The notes: generated by a model from the letters alone, not told the origin. Shown: positions 21,113-35,361, numbered from the stretch's first letter. The stretch is 64,000 bases of DNA from Liolophura sinensis (GCF_032854445.1 NC_088305.1:25880628-25944627); one strand, 5' to 3'. Translations and numbers: made by a program.

Positions 21113-23655
21113 GAAAACACCAGACACGACAGCCTATACTCAATCACATGATACTGACACCTGGTCTACCACTACTATGTTTGTTCTTCTAAAGCTGAGT
21201 GCAAGTGAAGTGATGCCAAGGTTCCCAGTTTTAATGTCATAGGTGTGACCCGAGTCGGTGTTGAGCCCTGGTCCTACAGCTTATGAGATAAAAGTTCAAA
21301 TTAACACCATCTCAACCGATGACTGCTTCCGCATTAAGCTTGTGTCAGGTGAGAAAACGACGTGGATCCATATAGACGTCGTGTGAAAAGCCCTGAAACC
21401 GTACATAATCCAATTCCACTCGAAGAAGTTTAAGTGTTATCGCTTTCAGTGTTTACTCAAATCAGGCCTGAAATCGATATTCAGCCGTTAGTTTCAGGTT
21501 ATAGAGCAATTTATTTGATTAGTGTTCTGATTTTCGTTGCCCATACATTAATGTTTGGATCAAGTAAACATGGGTAATGATTCCTAGCAATGGGTAATGA
21601 AGTCTAGCCTTTTATGATCAACAATGAATTAGCGTCTGTTGTATAGATTTCTACCAAGGGATACCAATGCCATCACAACGCATAGACACGACGTCCAAGC
21701 CCCATTCTGACACCATTCTAGATGTTAATCCTTACATAATGAAACATACATATAAAACAAAACTGTTTGAATGCAAGAGAATAGCAGTTGTTTGATTTTC
21801 TTTTAATGATGGTAGAAATCGTTGACTATATATTCCAGGTAAGAAATCCTAATCCAGGGGGAAAAAGTCTATTGACTTGATTTGTATATCGGTAATGTTT
21901 GAGCCAACTTTTTACAGGTGAATACCACTCATCAGTAAGGCAATTGTAGAACAGACCCCGTAAACAATCTAAAGTCACAAAGATTTAGATTCGCGTAAAT
22001 AAATCAGCTGTTCTGTTGATTAAATCTTTCATCTAAGCCACCCTCCCCCCCTCAAAAAAAAAAATAAAAACAAAAAACAAAAATTGATGTGTGTCTATAT
22101 TGTTCTGAGCACATACAAATAATCTTACGATTCAAACGTCTTAGTGCCGCCAGTATGGTGCAGAGATCCCACCATATATTTCAAATGTGTTAGTTAGTTG
22201 TGTTTTTTTTTATAAAAGGTAAAACCCCAGACCCGAAAACCCGCCCTCCAAGAATGTAAGGATATTTGAATGTATGAATGTTATTGGTCTCCGTCATAAT
22301 GAATCTTATTTGAACATTAAATGGTTTTTAACGTTAGTGATTAGTCTTAAGGTATCGCTTAGCATGTCAACAATGATTTAAGTCACTCAACAATGATTTA
22401 AGTCACTTAATTTTCCGTGGTATTCACAGCAATAAATCGTTTTAAAATTCACTGCGCAAAACAGCATCAGTAGGTAGAAAGACATACCAGACATAAACGT
22501 GTGATCATGAAGGGTATAGGAAACATATGGACAGTTTTTAGTATTGCGGTGAATTGATGCATAATGTGGGTAATTAAGGCCGTATCAGTGAGTGCGTAGA
22601 CAAATCCCGTGTCGTTGGATACTGACTCAGACTTGTAGGTAAACAATGGGGTGGGGTGTGGGGGCATTAACTGGATATGATTGAGGCGAATGATTGGGAT
22701 TACAGATATGAAGAAATGAATGGAAGCATTAGCACCCGTTAGAAAGGAAGCACAGTAACAATTCAGTCGTCGATACGCTTAAAAGTGGGCTGTCAGGAAC
22801 GGGAAGCAACGAGACCTAAACAAACCACAGGCGGTTACTCGTCGAAAACCTGAGGATGGGTCCATTTGTTCTTGGTGGGAAAGCGAGGGTTCGTCACTCC
22901 ATGAGAACGTGACGTCGCCACAGCCAAGTTATGGCAAGAATTCCAGCGGAAACCAAGTCGCAGAGAATGTTTTAAAATCGCAAACAACGTCACCAGGAGA
23001 TGCTAATATGGGCATTCGGTCTTTCGCTGAAACTGAAGTCTCGTGATCTAGTATCAAACAAGGCTTGAAATCACTTGGGGAATGTTTAAGCAGTTGGCTA
23101 CGATTTTATCAGCCCCAGCCTTCAAGCAACGCTACAACAAGTAACTTTGGAAGCAGAGGGAGTATATTATTGACACAAGAAGGAAAATATCAATACAGGA
23201 AATGTAGAACGGTTTGGAACGAAAACGACTTTGATTTCATTATTCAAGATGGCCCGACTGAGTGAAACGGATCCGTGGTACGAAACTTCTCACATCAACT
23301 GTTTGGAATTTTAACTTGTATGTTTGTGTTTGGAGTATGTTGCCAGAAGTGGGCCATCAGTTTGGTGCAAGTCTTTGATTCGAGTTCATTCCAAATGGAC
23401 AATGTAACAGGAATTGTCATGTTTGGCAAATGAACAGAATTCTTCTAGAAGACGACTTATTCTTACTAACAAAAACACTGACCATCTGTGTTTCCGCGAA
23501 TAATTTATTCAGAGCCTTGTGAATCGGATTCCAAAGCATTGCAACACAACTATTTCAGTCAGAAATAATATTCACATTCAAGGTGATAACAAGTGTCTGA
23601 ATTGTCCTTCAAAAGAGAAATATATGTTTGCGGGATAGCTGATTGATGCTTCAAG
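21113..23655 (+). other. Conserved 5' flank of A2
   Basis: Same block as 11167-13654 without a gypsy remnant before it. TATAAAAG at 22211-22218. No gene seen. Confidence 0.4.
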
Positions 23656-23719
23656 ATGGAGAGAAGACTTCTGTTGGTATTTTATGTGATTTGTGTATTC
23701 ACTGGCAATATGGCTTCAG
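23656..23719 (+). CDS. A2 signal-peptide exon
   Basis: 64 nt, MERR plus hydrophobic core ending MASG; type A has Met where type B has Val. Confidence 0.8.
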
Positions 23720-24417
23720 GTGAGTCTCTGATATTACATCATCAACATATTGTGTGTTTACCACTGACAACCTGAATTTTCGTTACATTCACATTTATTA
23801 ATGCCGAGGTATAAAAATGAGACAAATGAGTGTATAAATGTTGAATGTTAAATTTGATCACCGCGCAATAATTCTAGATCAGTGACGTTTAATAAATTAC
23901 AATTAACATCACTGCATTTCTTAAACCTAAATTTGCTTAATTCATGGAGGGAATTTGCTTAATTCATGGAGGGAATGTGTGGTTTGCTGAAGTTTAAACA
24001 TTTACATGAACAGTTCTGGAACAAAACCCTAACTGAGGTAATCTGATCAGAAACTGTTTTCCAGCGGCTACGTGTGACAATTTGCCAATGCTCACACTGT
24101 CGTCGCCGCTCTGGTTTTACTATCTATACCTTGAGTCTTTCACTATATTGACTTCCGAAAAGCAAGTGTTTCAGGTTATGTCCAACGACAAAAAATCCAC
24201 CATTTGACATAAATGTCTGAATGGAGTCTAAGGCATCGTTGTCTTGGGTACAATTCCTAAGCCATGTAAGTGTTCAAAGATCACACGCACAGCGAAAAGA
24301 ATGAAATAACATACTCAAGACTTCAGCGTGGAACGTGTACCTAAACGTAATTGGTGAAATACGGCATGTTGTCAATTTACCTCACGTATGCTTTTATTTT
24401 ATCTTTATTACCCAAAA

Positions 24418-24570
24418 CCATCCACAGGTTGTTGGCAAACCGTCTCGCGTACGAGCGCAGAGGAAGCCAGTATGAACTGGACTTGAATTCATAGCGACCG
24501 CACTGGTGAGGAGCTCTTGCGGTATTATGCTGCGCTAGCACTCTAACCACCAGGCAACGGAGGCCACATT
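24418..24570 (-). mobile_element. SINE head fragment in A2 intron 1
   Basis: Orthologous to 1-148. Confidence 0.6.
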
Positions 24571-26190
24571 TATTCTTTCTATTCATATAAATGTTTCAAT
24601 AGTACTCACTGCACTCACCGTAACACCTAGGTTTTGGGAGAATAAGGAAAAAAAAAAACTTAGTGAGGTTGATTACAGTATGACAATTTAGACTTTCACC
24701 TTTGTGTCTTGCAGTAAGGAATCTGTTTCATAAATAACAGGAGCGCAAATGACATCTACCTAACCTTTATCTTACACACATACTTCCTGCATATATTATT
24801 TCACTCAGTCCCCTTGGTGAAGCCTAACATGTGCTGGCATTTGCCGCAAAACCTCGTGGGGACACGTTTGTCTGAGAGGTGCTATCTACTTGTTATTTTT
24901 ATTTATTTATTCTAAGATAATGCTGTCATCACCATTTGAAATTACCATACCAAACTGGCCACATATCTCAAGGTGTTATCCTCTGATAGCTAATCCGGCT
25001 AAACATACAGAACAATTTCATAACCAGATTACGTAATGTTCGCCCAGAGAAGACAATGCCGATAATGCCTATTCGGAATACTTCTACTTTGCGCTGTTAT
25101 GAAATCGATTTAACAAGCGGAGATAATAGACAAGTCTGGGGTTATTGTTAGTAACGTAGTTAGTCACGTGAGTCTTTTTTGAAATGCATTAACCTGTAAA
25201 TGGGTAAAGAAAAGCGGTATATTCTATCCACAAAACAGATTTATCGGAAATCAACCAGACGTCAACAGTTTCTAATCAACGTCCACAATGAATAGACCTT
25301 TGTTCCGGCATAGGCTTATTATAAATAAATTTGTACGTACTGTTGTAGTTTTTGATGATTGTGAAATCTTAACGAACTAATATATGCTGTTAAACTTCTG
25401 CTAAATATTTTAGCATACATCTGTCATGCTTTCACCGTCATATATATGAATTCACTAAGCCATAAATCTGTCCCACACATATCCAGAGAGGAGAAAGAGG
25501 ATAGTTAGATGGGGGTTTGACAATGGAGAAGGGTGTAAGTGTAAAAGGGCATGATAACGCCACATAACTACAACCTTGATTATGTTTACCAATACATGTG
25601 GCATCTTGCAATCCATCCGTAAACTGTTACAGAAGACATTGTGTTTATGTATATTAAATAGGGGTAAAAAGGGCTGCGTGTGCCTTCAGGGACAAGCACT
25701 AATGTGTTCAGTCGTCGATGATCAGTCGTGCCGGTTTTCCCTGACAGTGGAGATTTCTGTGGAAGCCAAATATATTTCCGTTTACTTTTGTCGGAAGCGC
25801 GCTACAGTAGGAACATTTAACCAATCAAACGGTGTATTTTTTGTCTTTTTGTCTGACTGGTATTACATGTATCATGTTGGTCGAAAACACACAACCATCC
25901 GCAGGTTACTGGAAGGCTTTCCCACGTACGACCAGGGAGGAAACAACAAGAGTTTGGTTTGAATTCATGGCGGTCACATTAGTGAAAGGCTCTTGAATCA
26001 CTGTGCTGCGGTATCAGGCTAATCTCACTGCTACAAAGGCATCGGAAGTTGAACGAGACATAAACGCCATATGTATAGAGCCTAAACACTTTGCAGCTTT
26101 CGCTTGAAGTATCAGAAGGATGTAACTAATGCTCCGTGAATTTGTGAATCATCATCGCCAGACATGTAACTATTCCATTAATCATTAACT

Positions 26191-26519
26191 TAATGAAACA
26201 ATCAATGAAAAAGTCAATCAATGAAAATGCCAATCAATGAAAAAGCAAATCAATGAAACAGTCAATCAAGGGAACAGTCAACCAATGAAACAGTCAACCA
26301 ATGAAACAGTCAACCAATGAAACAGTCAATCAATGAAACAGCCAATGAATGAAACAATCAATCAATAAAACAGTCAATCAATAAAACAGTCAATCAATGA
26401 AACAGCCAATTAATGAAACAGTCAATCGACAAAACAGTCAATGAATAAAACAGTCAATCAATGAAAAAACCAATTAATGAAACAGTCAATCAATAAAACA
26501 GTCAATCAATGAAACAGTC
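26191..26519. repeat. AATGAAACAGTCAATC tandem array, A2 intron 1
   Basis: Same array and same length as at 1771, with almost no unit-number change. Confidence 0.85.
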
Positions 26520-26711
26520 CTCCTCTTCCAAATCTTAAGCAGTCATTTAGTATGTCACCTACAAATAAGAACGGAACACAGAATATTTACCATTACCATT
26601 GCTTTTCACACTTTGGCACCACAAATGTCTCATACTCAGTTATCCCCCCTTTAAATCAACAAATCAAGAAATTATTTCTTCAGGTTTTCAATATTTCTTT
26701 CCTGTCGCCAG

Positions 26712-26891
26712 GTTGCCCGTCTGTCTCTGGTACCATGAACACGTACTACCGTTTGGACACAAACACGTGTTACTATGTATGGCCCGGTCAGGCCGTATAC
26801 AGTGATGCAAAATCCACGTGTACAGATAAGGGCCTTCACCTTGTACAGCTGGAAGAGGAGGATGAACAAGAATGGCTCAGTGCACAAACTA
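26712..26891 (+). CDS. A2 CTLD exon (N-terminal half)
   Basis: 180 nt open, phase 1, both splice sites intact. It reads GCPSV and TYYRL where A0/A4 read GCPHV and LYYRL. Confidence 0.75.
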
Positions 26892-27152
26892 GTAAGATTT
26901 CCTTTGTTGTAGAGATTAAATTGGCTATGCTTAACTCATACTGTGTTTAATCTGTTTTGTTTACCTTGTTCAGCACTTGACTGTGGCAATTAGATGGGCA
27001 ATAAGAAAAAAAAAATTCTATCAACAAATAAATCAGTGTGTTTATCAGTAAATAAGTAAAATAACATAAATAAATCAATAAATCTAAAAATCCAAAAATT
27101 ACTCGAAAACATCAAATACATCAATAAATAATTAAATATTACACTTCTACAG

Positions 27153-27253
27153 GTATTCAACACTGGCTGGGATTGTCAAAATCATCAGGTGTTTGGAGAT
27201 GGGTGAATTCCGGGCAGATAGTGTCGAGCAGCGACACCCGATGGGCGGATACC
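27153..27253 (+). pseudogene. A2 CTLD exon (C-terminal half), 3' end deleted
   Basis: The exon matches A0 up to RWADT, then jumps into what is intron sequence elsewhere (TTTTCTGCAG). The closing VICE and the GTAAGT donor are gone. Confidence 0.8.
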
Positions 27254-27355
27254 ATTTTCTGCAGTAGGAACAAAACAGATATGTGTAGATTGATAGATAT
27301 GTGTAGATTGATGTTTAAATTGCTACTTGAACTAATTCAAAACAAGTTTACATAA

Positions 27356-27496
<141 letters not shown>

Positions 27497-28489
27497 CATC
27501 TGCGCCATGTAATCTGTAATCATTTAGAATACGAGCATTGAAATCTAACGAAAATGTTGGAATTATTTTTGGAGAATGTAAGACGTGTTTCAAACGAGCA
27601 AAAATACTCAATAAAAATATTATGGCATTTGAAAAAAATAAACAGGTTCGAAAATGTCCAGCGGAATCTGAGCTTGAGAACATGTGTCTGTGCTGTGAAG
27701 ATCGACTTCAGCCTATTTAGCTTCTTTAGCATCTTCAGGTTAAAACCTTGAGTTTAATGCAGGAGTTTCGAGTTCGAACTGTTCTGTCGCCGAAGGTAAA
27801 AAAAGCCCCATTGCACCTATACACCTGTCAAAATGGCAGGCAACTGCCTGTGGTTACACCCACTATAACAAAAATAAATTAAACCAAATGTTGTTTCTTG
27901 TCGACGACCGATGGAAAAAATCAGAACCTGAGCGTTTGTGAACAAAATAAGTTCCTGAAGGAAAGATACGCCATGTATGCCCCCAAAACACAGCTAGACA
28001 GGCGAATGGTAAATCTTTGTCAATGAAACTTGTCTAACATTTTTTCACAAGTCACATGATACAGTAGGACTCCTTTCAAATTTACTGAGTTCAAACTCGG
28101 AACTCCTGATGGCAGGCACAGGAGTGGTAAATTCGTTCAATCTCACTCTCGAACGTGAGAGTTTGGCCGTATTAGACGTTAGACATCACTCAATCAGCTG
28201 TTTATTTGGTTTAACATGAAGGGCAATCACTTGCCTTCCACCATAAGGTACGGGTATTAAACTTGATGTAGAGGTGAATGTATGTGTGTTAGATGTAGGA
28301 AAGTTGGTCAGTTACTTGCTGGTGGCAGATGGTTTACTCTCGTTCTCGATATTCAAGAGGTGAAACTTAGGCCCCTTCTGGGTGGCTCTGGCGTCTTAGG
28401 TGGGTAATCGAGTTCATCTCATATACATGGTACACACATTTCGATGACCAATGCAGTGCCAGTGCTAAGGATCTGTTGTTAGCAATCAG

Positions 28490-28686
28490 AGTGTCAGTTA
28501 AAGTTGTGCACCGGAGTGTACTGGAGTGTGAGTCTTAATTGTGCACCAGAGTGTACCGGAGTGTCAGCGTTAATTGTGCACCAGAGTGTACCAGAGAGTA
28601 AGTCTTAATTGTGCACCGGCGTGTACAAGGGTGTAAGTCTTAATTGTGCACCGGAGTGTACCAGAGTGTCAGCCTAAATTTTGCAC
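28490..28686. repeat. 35-bp minisatellite, A2 module 1
   Basis: Same monomer; unit order matches A0 module 1. Confidence 0.85.
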
Positions 28687-29621
28687 CATAGACAGACTCT
28701 AGCATGCAACACAACAGTGGAGCAACATGTGAGAAAATGTGCTGAAAAGTTTCATTTTATGACCTTGTTGAGACTGTGGCTGAGTCGAATTAGCTTCTTC
28801 ACTCATGTCAGGATATCGCCTACAGAGTACAAAATAAACAACATAAAATTTCACACTGTGAAGATGGCTTACTCTGGATTGTTGAACATATGAAACAAAC
28901 CGACAATGTGTATATGAAATATCAGTGAGACCAAGATAACCAGTAAATACCATTAAATAGGTCAATATTGCAACTCACGTGTACGAATAACAGTGCAGTT
29001 TGTCCTACATCCCCTAAAACGTATTTTTCGATCTGAGATCTGTTTTATTCTTCCCAGCTTAACTTTCAGAAATGTTTCCGTTCACAAACTTGAAATTCCT
29101 TCTTTTAGAGCGTGCTCTCCTCAAAACATCCATACTGTACGCCACAAATGATGTTTCCTTTAATCATACAGTTTTTGTGATTTCAAACCAGCTAGTTATT
29201 CATGAATAATGACGACCAAAATTATGTACATGTACATGGCGGAACGACAGCAAGCCAAACTTCGCTACTCGCCTTTTTCGATTCGTGTTGGCCGCAGTCG
29301 GCGCCGTCCGAAAGATAAACTTGTGGAAAGCTTTGATTGAAAACAGGAAAATCTACCGTACATCATTAACAGGCGATTAATAACTTTGTTGGTGGCCTAA
29401 ACTCTAATTTTAGAGCTAACACATGGTGCGCACTCTCATTTAGAAAGGAAGGCTTTTGACAGCGTCACGTAGAAGAGTTTCTAGATATTAAAACTATGAT
29501 GATAAAGTATATTTTTTCTGTGCAAATAGGAGTAATTTGTTTTTCTTTCACTCAGATAAACCAAGTAAGAGATGGTCAGTATTTTTAGTAAAACAAACTA
29601 TATTTTCTTCTGTATTGGTAG

Positions 29622-29690
29622 CAACAACAACAACATCAACAACGACGATGGCAACATCGACGACATCCCTCTCTGCTTCACCAGACACGA
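29622..29690 (+). CDS. A2 Thr-rich linker exon 1
   Basis: 69 nt, phase 1-1, with microexon candidate at 29556-29564. Confidence 0.6.
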
Positions 29691-29705
29691 GTAAGTAGGT
29701 CTTTG

Positions 29706-29872
29706 TATTTATTTAATCATTTGATTGGTATTTTAAGCCGTATTCAGGAATATTTCACATAATCATCGGCGACCAACATTATGGTGGGATGAAACCGGAC
29801 AGAGCCCGGAGGACACCCACGACCATCCGCAGTTTGATGCCAGAACTTCCCATGCACACCCGTAAAGGAATC
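29706..29872 (-). mobile_element. Antisense SINE body after A2 linker 1
   Basis: Orthologue of 5258; runs straight into the 35-bp minisatellite. Confidence 0.55.
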
Positions 29873-29873
29873 A

Positions 29874-30004
29874 GAGTGTCAGTTAAAGTTGTGCAACGGA
29901 GTGTACTGGAGTGTGAGTCTTAATTGTGCACCAGAGTGTACCGAAGTGTCAGCGTTAATTGTGCACCAGAGTGTACCAGAGTGTCAGCCAAAATTTTGCA
30001 CCAT
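29874..30004. repeat. 35-bp minisatellite, A2 module 2 (contracted)
   Basis: Shorter than in A0 and A4, missing about two units. Confidence 0.8.
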
Positions 30005-30934
30005 AGACAGACTCTAGCATGCAACACAACAGTGGAGCAACATGTGACAAAATGTGCTGAAAGGTTTCATTTTATGACCTTGTTGAGACTGTGGCTGAGT
30101 CGAATTAGCTTCTTCACTCATGTCAGGATATCGCCTACAGAGTACAAAAGCCACAAAATAAATGTTCACATTGTGAAGATGGCTTACTCTGGATTGTTGA
30201 ACATATGAAACAAACCGACAATGTGTATGTGAAATATCAGTGAGGCCAAGGTAACCGGTAAATACCATTAAATAGGTCAATATTGCAAGTCACGTGTACG
30301 AATAACAGTGCAGTTTGTCCTACATCGCCTAAAACGTATTTTTCGATCTGAGATCTGTTTTATTCTTCCCAGCTTAACTTTCAGAAATGTTTCCGTTCAC
30401 AAACTTGAAATTCCTTCTTTTAGAGCGTGCTCTCCTCAAAACATCCATACTGTACGCCACAAATGATGTTTCCTTTAATCATACAGTTTTTGTGATTTTA
30501 AACCAGCTAGTTATTCATGAATAATGAAGACCAAAATTATGTACATGTACATGGCGGAACGACAGCAAGCCAAACTTCGCTACTCGCCTTTTTCGATTCG
30601 TGTTGGCCGCAGTCGGCGCCGTCCGAAAGATAAACTTGTGGAAAGCTTTGATTGAAAACAGGAAAATCTACCGTACATCATCAACAGGCGATTAATAACT
30701 TTGTTGGTGGCCTAAACTCTAATTTTAGAACTAACACATGGTGCGCACTCTCATTCAGGAAGGAAGGCTTTTGACAGCGTCACGTAGAAGGGTTTCTAGA
30801 TATGAAAACTAGTATGATACAGTATATTTTTTCTGTGCAGATAGGAGTATTTTGTTTTTCTTTCATTCAGATCGACCAAGTAAGAGATGGTCAGTATTTT
30901 TAGCCACACATTATATTTTCTTCTGTATTGGTAG

Positions 30935-31003
30935 CAACAACAACAGCATCAACAACAGCGATGGTAACATCGGCGACATCCCTCTCTGCTTCACCAGACA
31001 CGA
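30935..31003 (+). CDS. A2 Thr-rich linker exon 2
   Basis: 69 nt, phase 1-1, with microexon candidate at 30871-30879. Confidence 0.6.
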
Positions 31004-31016
31004 GTAAGTAGGTCTT

Positions 31017-31245
31017 TGAATTGATTTATTCATTTGATTGGTATTTTAAGCCGTACCCAAGAATAGTTCACTTATTCGCCGGCGACCAACATGTTGGGAG
31101 GAAACCGGACAGAGCCCGGAGGACACCCACGACGATCCGCAGTTTGATGCCAGAACTTCCCATTCACACCCGTAAAGGAATCCGGTGAGAACTAAACTTG
31201 AACTCAGAGAGAGTATATTGGTGACAGGCTCCTGGGTAATTGCGA
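31017..31245 (-). mobile_element. Antisense SINE after A2 linker 2
   Basis: Orthologue of 6879. Confidence 0.55.
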
Positions 31246-31389
31246 TACCCTGGAAGGCTAAATCACTGGCCACAGGGTCGCCTGGGGTGTCTGGGTCTAG
31301 TAGCGTACAGGTCGATCTGGAGTTAGCACACTAAAATGTCTTTTTTAGACAGTTTTTGAGTCTCAATACTTTATGTTTGGTTTTTGTAG

Positions 31390-31655
31390 GTGGATCATTA
31401 TGTCCCGGATTTCGAAAGTTTTATTTACACAGATGCACTGAGGAGTATCTTGATACTTTACGAATCACTTCGCCTGTAAGGAGCATATTGGACTGTGCAG
31501 TCAAATGTATAAATGACAATAGCTGTAGAGGAGTTCGTGTCGAGTTACACCGAGGACTGTGCGCTCTACTGAGTCTTTCTGTAGCGGTCAACACATGTCC
31601 TACAGACTCTGAGTGCTATCGAGTTGTTGGCGTTTCGAAGAACACAAATGATTAG
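31390..31655 (+). CDS. A2 PAN/Apple-like terminal exon, intact
   Basis: 266 nt to TAG. It has Lys where A0/A4 have a stop and keeps the SECYRV segment deleted in them. Its C-terminus is six residues longer than type B (SKNTND). Eight Cys. Confidence 0.75.
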
Positions 31656-31739
31656 AAAACCGACTACTATTGTTTTTCTTTAAAGAGGTTTACGTGATAT
31701 TTAAATTAAATTATTGTTTAATTTAACTTACATCTTTAT

Positions 31740-31745
31740 AATAAA
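31740..31745 (+). terminator. A2 polyadenylation signal
   Basis: AATAAA 85 nt after the stop. Confidence 0.5.
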
Positions 31746-32265
31746 CCAAAATCCTGTGGTTCCGAGGCAGCATTTGTGACATTTTAATATGTAACTACAG
31801 GTACATGTAAATGGTAACACACGAACGAAAACCCCCGTCAAAAAACATGGACAAAGATACCAACTGTAGTGGCTGTTTGCAGCACTTTGTCAACGGCAGG
31901 GACTCGATCTGCCACAAGAAGACACGGTGTATTTAAGCAAACCTAATGGCTCCTCATCTGACTGCAAAATTGTGGAGTATGACTTATAACCTGACGGTTT
32001 CCTAAATACATATATATAACACCTTTACTCGTCGCCACCCCCAATACTGACTTGTGGCTAATTAGATCTAATGAAAGACTTACTCTCAATCTGCTCGCTT
32101 TGATCTAATCTATGTTTGTTTCCACGTTTTAAGAGCGAAGGTCAAAGGTTGAGTGGTGTGTGCCGATTTTATTTACTTACTGATTTCTTTGATTGTTGGA
32201 TAACATTATGTTAAATAATATTTCAATGAATTTTTATTAATTAAATATCTTGGCATTCGATCCGG

Positions 32266-32725
32266 TCTGCTACATTGGGTTCGGCATGACGTTCCAGTGA
32301 GACAGAACTATGAATATGTTGGGAATCCAGTGTAGCAGAATTCTGACATATTCCTAATACTGACTCTCTATTACGTCATGCAGAAATCAATGTAGCAGAT
32401 CGCACTCGAACCCGACATATCCACGGCGCTATACCATTGGCACGTCATGCAGAACTCAAGGTAGCGGGACGTACTCAAAGCCGACATATTACTGGCGCTG
32501 TCCCACAGGCACATCATGCCGAACTCAATGTAGCGCGCTGCACCCAAAGCCGACATAAACATGCCGTTGTAACATTGGCACGTCATGCCGAACTCAAGGG
32601 AGCGGACCGCACCCAATGCCGACATATTCATGCCGCTGTACCACCTGTACGTCATGCCGAAATCAATATAGGCCGACATATTCGTGGCACTGTACCACCG
32701 GCACGTCATGCTAAAAACAACATAC
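32266..32725. repeat. 69-bp satellite downstream of A2
   Basis: Same array as at 8112. Confidence 0.88.
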
Positions 32726-33757
32726 ACGACAGCCTATACTTAATCACATGATACTGACATCTGGTCGACCACTAGTATGTTTGTTTTTCTAATTCTGAAA
32801 GCAAAGCGAAGTGATGCAGAAACTTCCGACAGAAACAACAGACGCCTAAAACCCTGAGGATTTCTTTCTTGGTTGTAGGCACTGGTTGGTCGACTATGGC
32901 ATTTATTTTGGCCCTCCGAGGTACAACTTGTCCACCTCCAACCACATGTCCAAGATGTGTGACTGTGGCCTTGGCGAATTCACTCTTCATCAAACTGATG
33001 ACCAGTTGATGTTCTGAAAGTCGCCTAAAGAGTTTATTCAGGTGACGCCGAAATTTCCTTGGCCTTGTCCATCAGTGGTACTTGCCAATACCCTTTTAAC
33101 AAATCTATTTTGCTGACAAATTTAGCTTTTCCAACTTTGTCAATACAATCTTATTTGCGTGGAATGGGATATGAGTCATCATTGGTTACGGCATTGACCT
33201 GGCGGTAATCAACGTAACAGCCTGATGGAGTCACCTGGTTTGGGAATAACCACACTCGGAGAACACCAATTACTGTGACTTGGTTCAGTGATGTTATTCC
33301 CCCATCATGTATTCAATTTCCTGTTGTACCTTCTGGGACTTCGTAAGATTAAGCCGTTATGGACGCTGGCTGATCAGTGGTGATGACCCCACCTCCACAT
33401 CATTTGTTGTTGCGTTGCTACATTCTGGTACTATTTCATTCACTGCCAATCGCTTGTTGTGAGTGACGAACGCTACTGGCTTTTTCTCTGCTCAGTTTTC
33501 TTTCAATAGCCAACATTCTGACCTAAGATGACCTCTCTTGTGACAGTAATGGCAAATGATCTGTGCATGTCCTTGAGTCGGCTTTCCTTTAAATGATGGT
33601 CTAGATTTATTTTTCTGCGGCGTCAATCAAATGTTTTTGGCTAGATCAAATCCGTGGTGAACAGAGTTGGTATTATAAGTAGCTCCTTTAGTTTTCTCCT
33701 TGCTTTCTATCTTCCTTATCCGTAAGTTATGTTCCATTTCCATCTTCCGCATTTCAC

Positions 33758-34098
33758 CGGTCCGGATAGCACAGTTGGTAGAGCGTCCGCTCCGGGATCA
33801 ATCCTGGGTCGAGTCACATCTACGACTTTAAAAGAGGAAGTTGTAACTTCCTCGCTTGGCGTTCAGCATGAAGGGAATAGTGCAACGACTGGTTGATCCG
33901 TATCAGTATAATGGCTCGGGCGGGGAGGCTTACTTGCTTTCGGTAAGTCGTCTCAGTGAAGCAGCACTAGATAAAAGAGCGGTGGAAATCCGTCCTGCAA
34001 CAAGGAGGCACATTACATACACCTTAAGTATTCCTTCGTCGTCATATGACAGAAAAATTGTTGAGCACGATCTTAATTTCCAACCACTCACTCACTCC
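33758..34098 (+). mobile_element. tRNA-derived SINE nested in gypsy remnant 2
   Basis: Same SINE as at 9608 at the same position in gag. Box A reads TAGCACAGTTGGTAGAGCG, closest to consensus of the three. Confidence 0.7.
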
Positions 34099-34693
34099 TT
34101 CCGCGTTTCGAATTCTCTCTCCCTTTCTTTTTCTCTTTCCAGTCTCCGTATTCCCTCTCTTTCCTGTCTTTCCCTTTAGTGTTCTCTCACTCTCCTCTCT
34201 TTCCCTTCCCTTTTCTCTCTCCTCTTTTCCCCTTCCCTTTTTCTTTCCTCTCTATTGCATTTTCCTTTTCTCTCTCTTTTTTCTCTAACTTCAATTTTAC
34301 CATCTCCAGTTGCAGTTTTAAAACTTCAATATCTGTAGCTGGTGACGCCGTAATTACACGGGGTAGGTCGCTGCTTAATCCTAAATGCTAAGCTATTGCC
34401 TCCACCATTTCACTTTTCTTTAAGCTATGGGCAAAGTTCAATTTCTCTTTTTCTGCAATGACTCTTAGTTCAGCCTTTCTGATAGCAGATAGTCTACTTA
34501 CAGTTACGCCAGAATCTAAAGGTACCTCAACATTGAATTCCTCAGCCATTGTTTTAATATTACAATGTATACAAAAGTAACAATATCCTGTCAATCTCCC
34601 AGTGAAACCCTGTTTGACCGTATGTTTACAAAGTGCTACAAATGTTGCAATTTCGATTAGCACTGCTAGATTTTCCCGGACGAGACCCTAATT

Positions 34694-35361
34694 TGTTAGG
34701 GTATCGGTATAATAAGCCAAAATCAATTCCCAATAAGGACCCTAACCTGGGTCAAACAGAGTAACACTCTCAAACACTGAAATGGTTGGTTTAACAATTG
34801 AATGAATCAAAAAGGAAAATAATGAGTTAAACTACAAATAGCAATGCACAGGATGTTACTATAAATGACTGCAGCTTACTCGTATGTATAAATACTTCCG
34901 ACCTGATTTACGCTACAGTCCTTAACTTGACTTTGCGACGTTGTCCAATCGGCACTGGAATATTCCAATCCTCTTTCTGGATGTCCGTTCCATCTTTACT
35001 GGCACGGTTTGTTGATCTCCCCCAACCATAACATGGTTGAATTCTCCGACTTGTCTTACCAAGGGAGGTTGATACTTTTCTGGAATAGAGACCACAAATC
35101 TTCAAACAAGCAGTTAATATGTACACGTTAATCACAGTTCACAAAATGCAGAATGTACGCCAACAATCACCAGTTAATCCTGGTACGGCTAATCCAAATT
35201 ACACCGGCTTTTCCACTAAAATGGTACTAACGATTTCTTCTAACTATACCTGTGATGTATCGTCCGTAACTCCGTCAAATACAGCTTATAGCTCTCCAAA
35301 TGTCACTGTCGTGTCACTGTCTATCTCTTTTTAAAACTATCTCTGACTCTCTAAGCCTACA
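34694..35361 (-). repeat. 668-bp LTR of gypsy remnant 2
   Basis: Same TGTTAGG / CCTACA ends and length as the LTR at 10499. Confidence 0.6.

Larger units (their letters stand above)
32772..35361 (-). mobile_element. Ty3/gypsy-like remnant 2
   Basis: Same structure as remnant 1: connection region 32772-32993, RT fragment about 33030-33480 (here broken by indels and stops), zinc knuckle near 33530, SINE 33758-34098, gag stretch 34110-34554 and LTR 34694-35361. The gag N-terminus is open here (34388-34554, MAEEFNVEV start) while the RT is more decayed than in remnants 1 and 3. Confidence 0.78.

Noticed and set aside
33771-33830. tRNA gene
   Set aside because: Box A and box B are present but the sequence continues into a SINE body and cannot fold as a complete tRNA; it is a SINE head.
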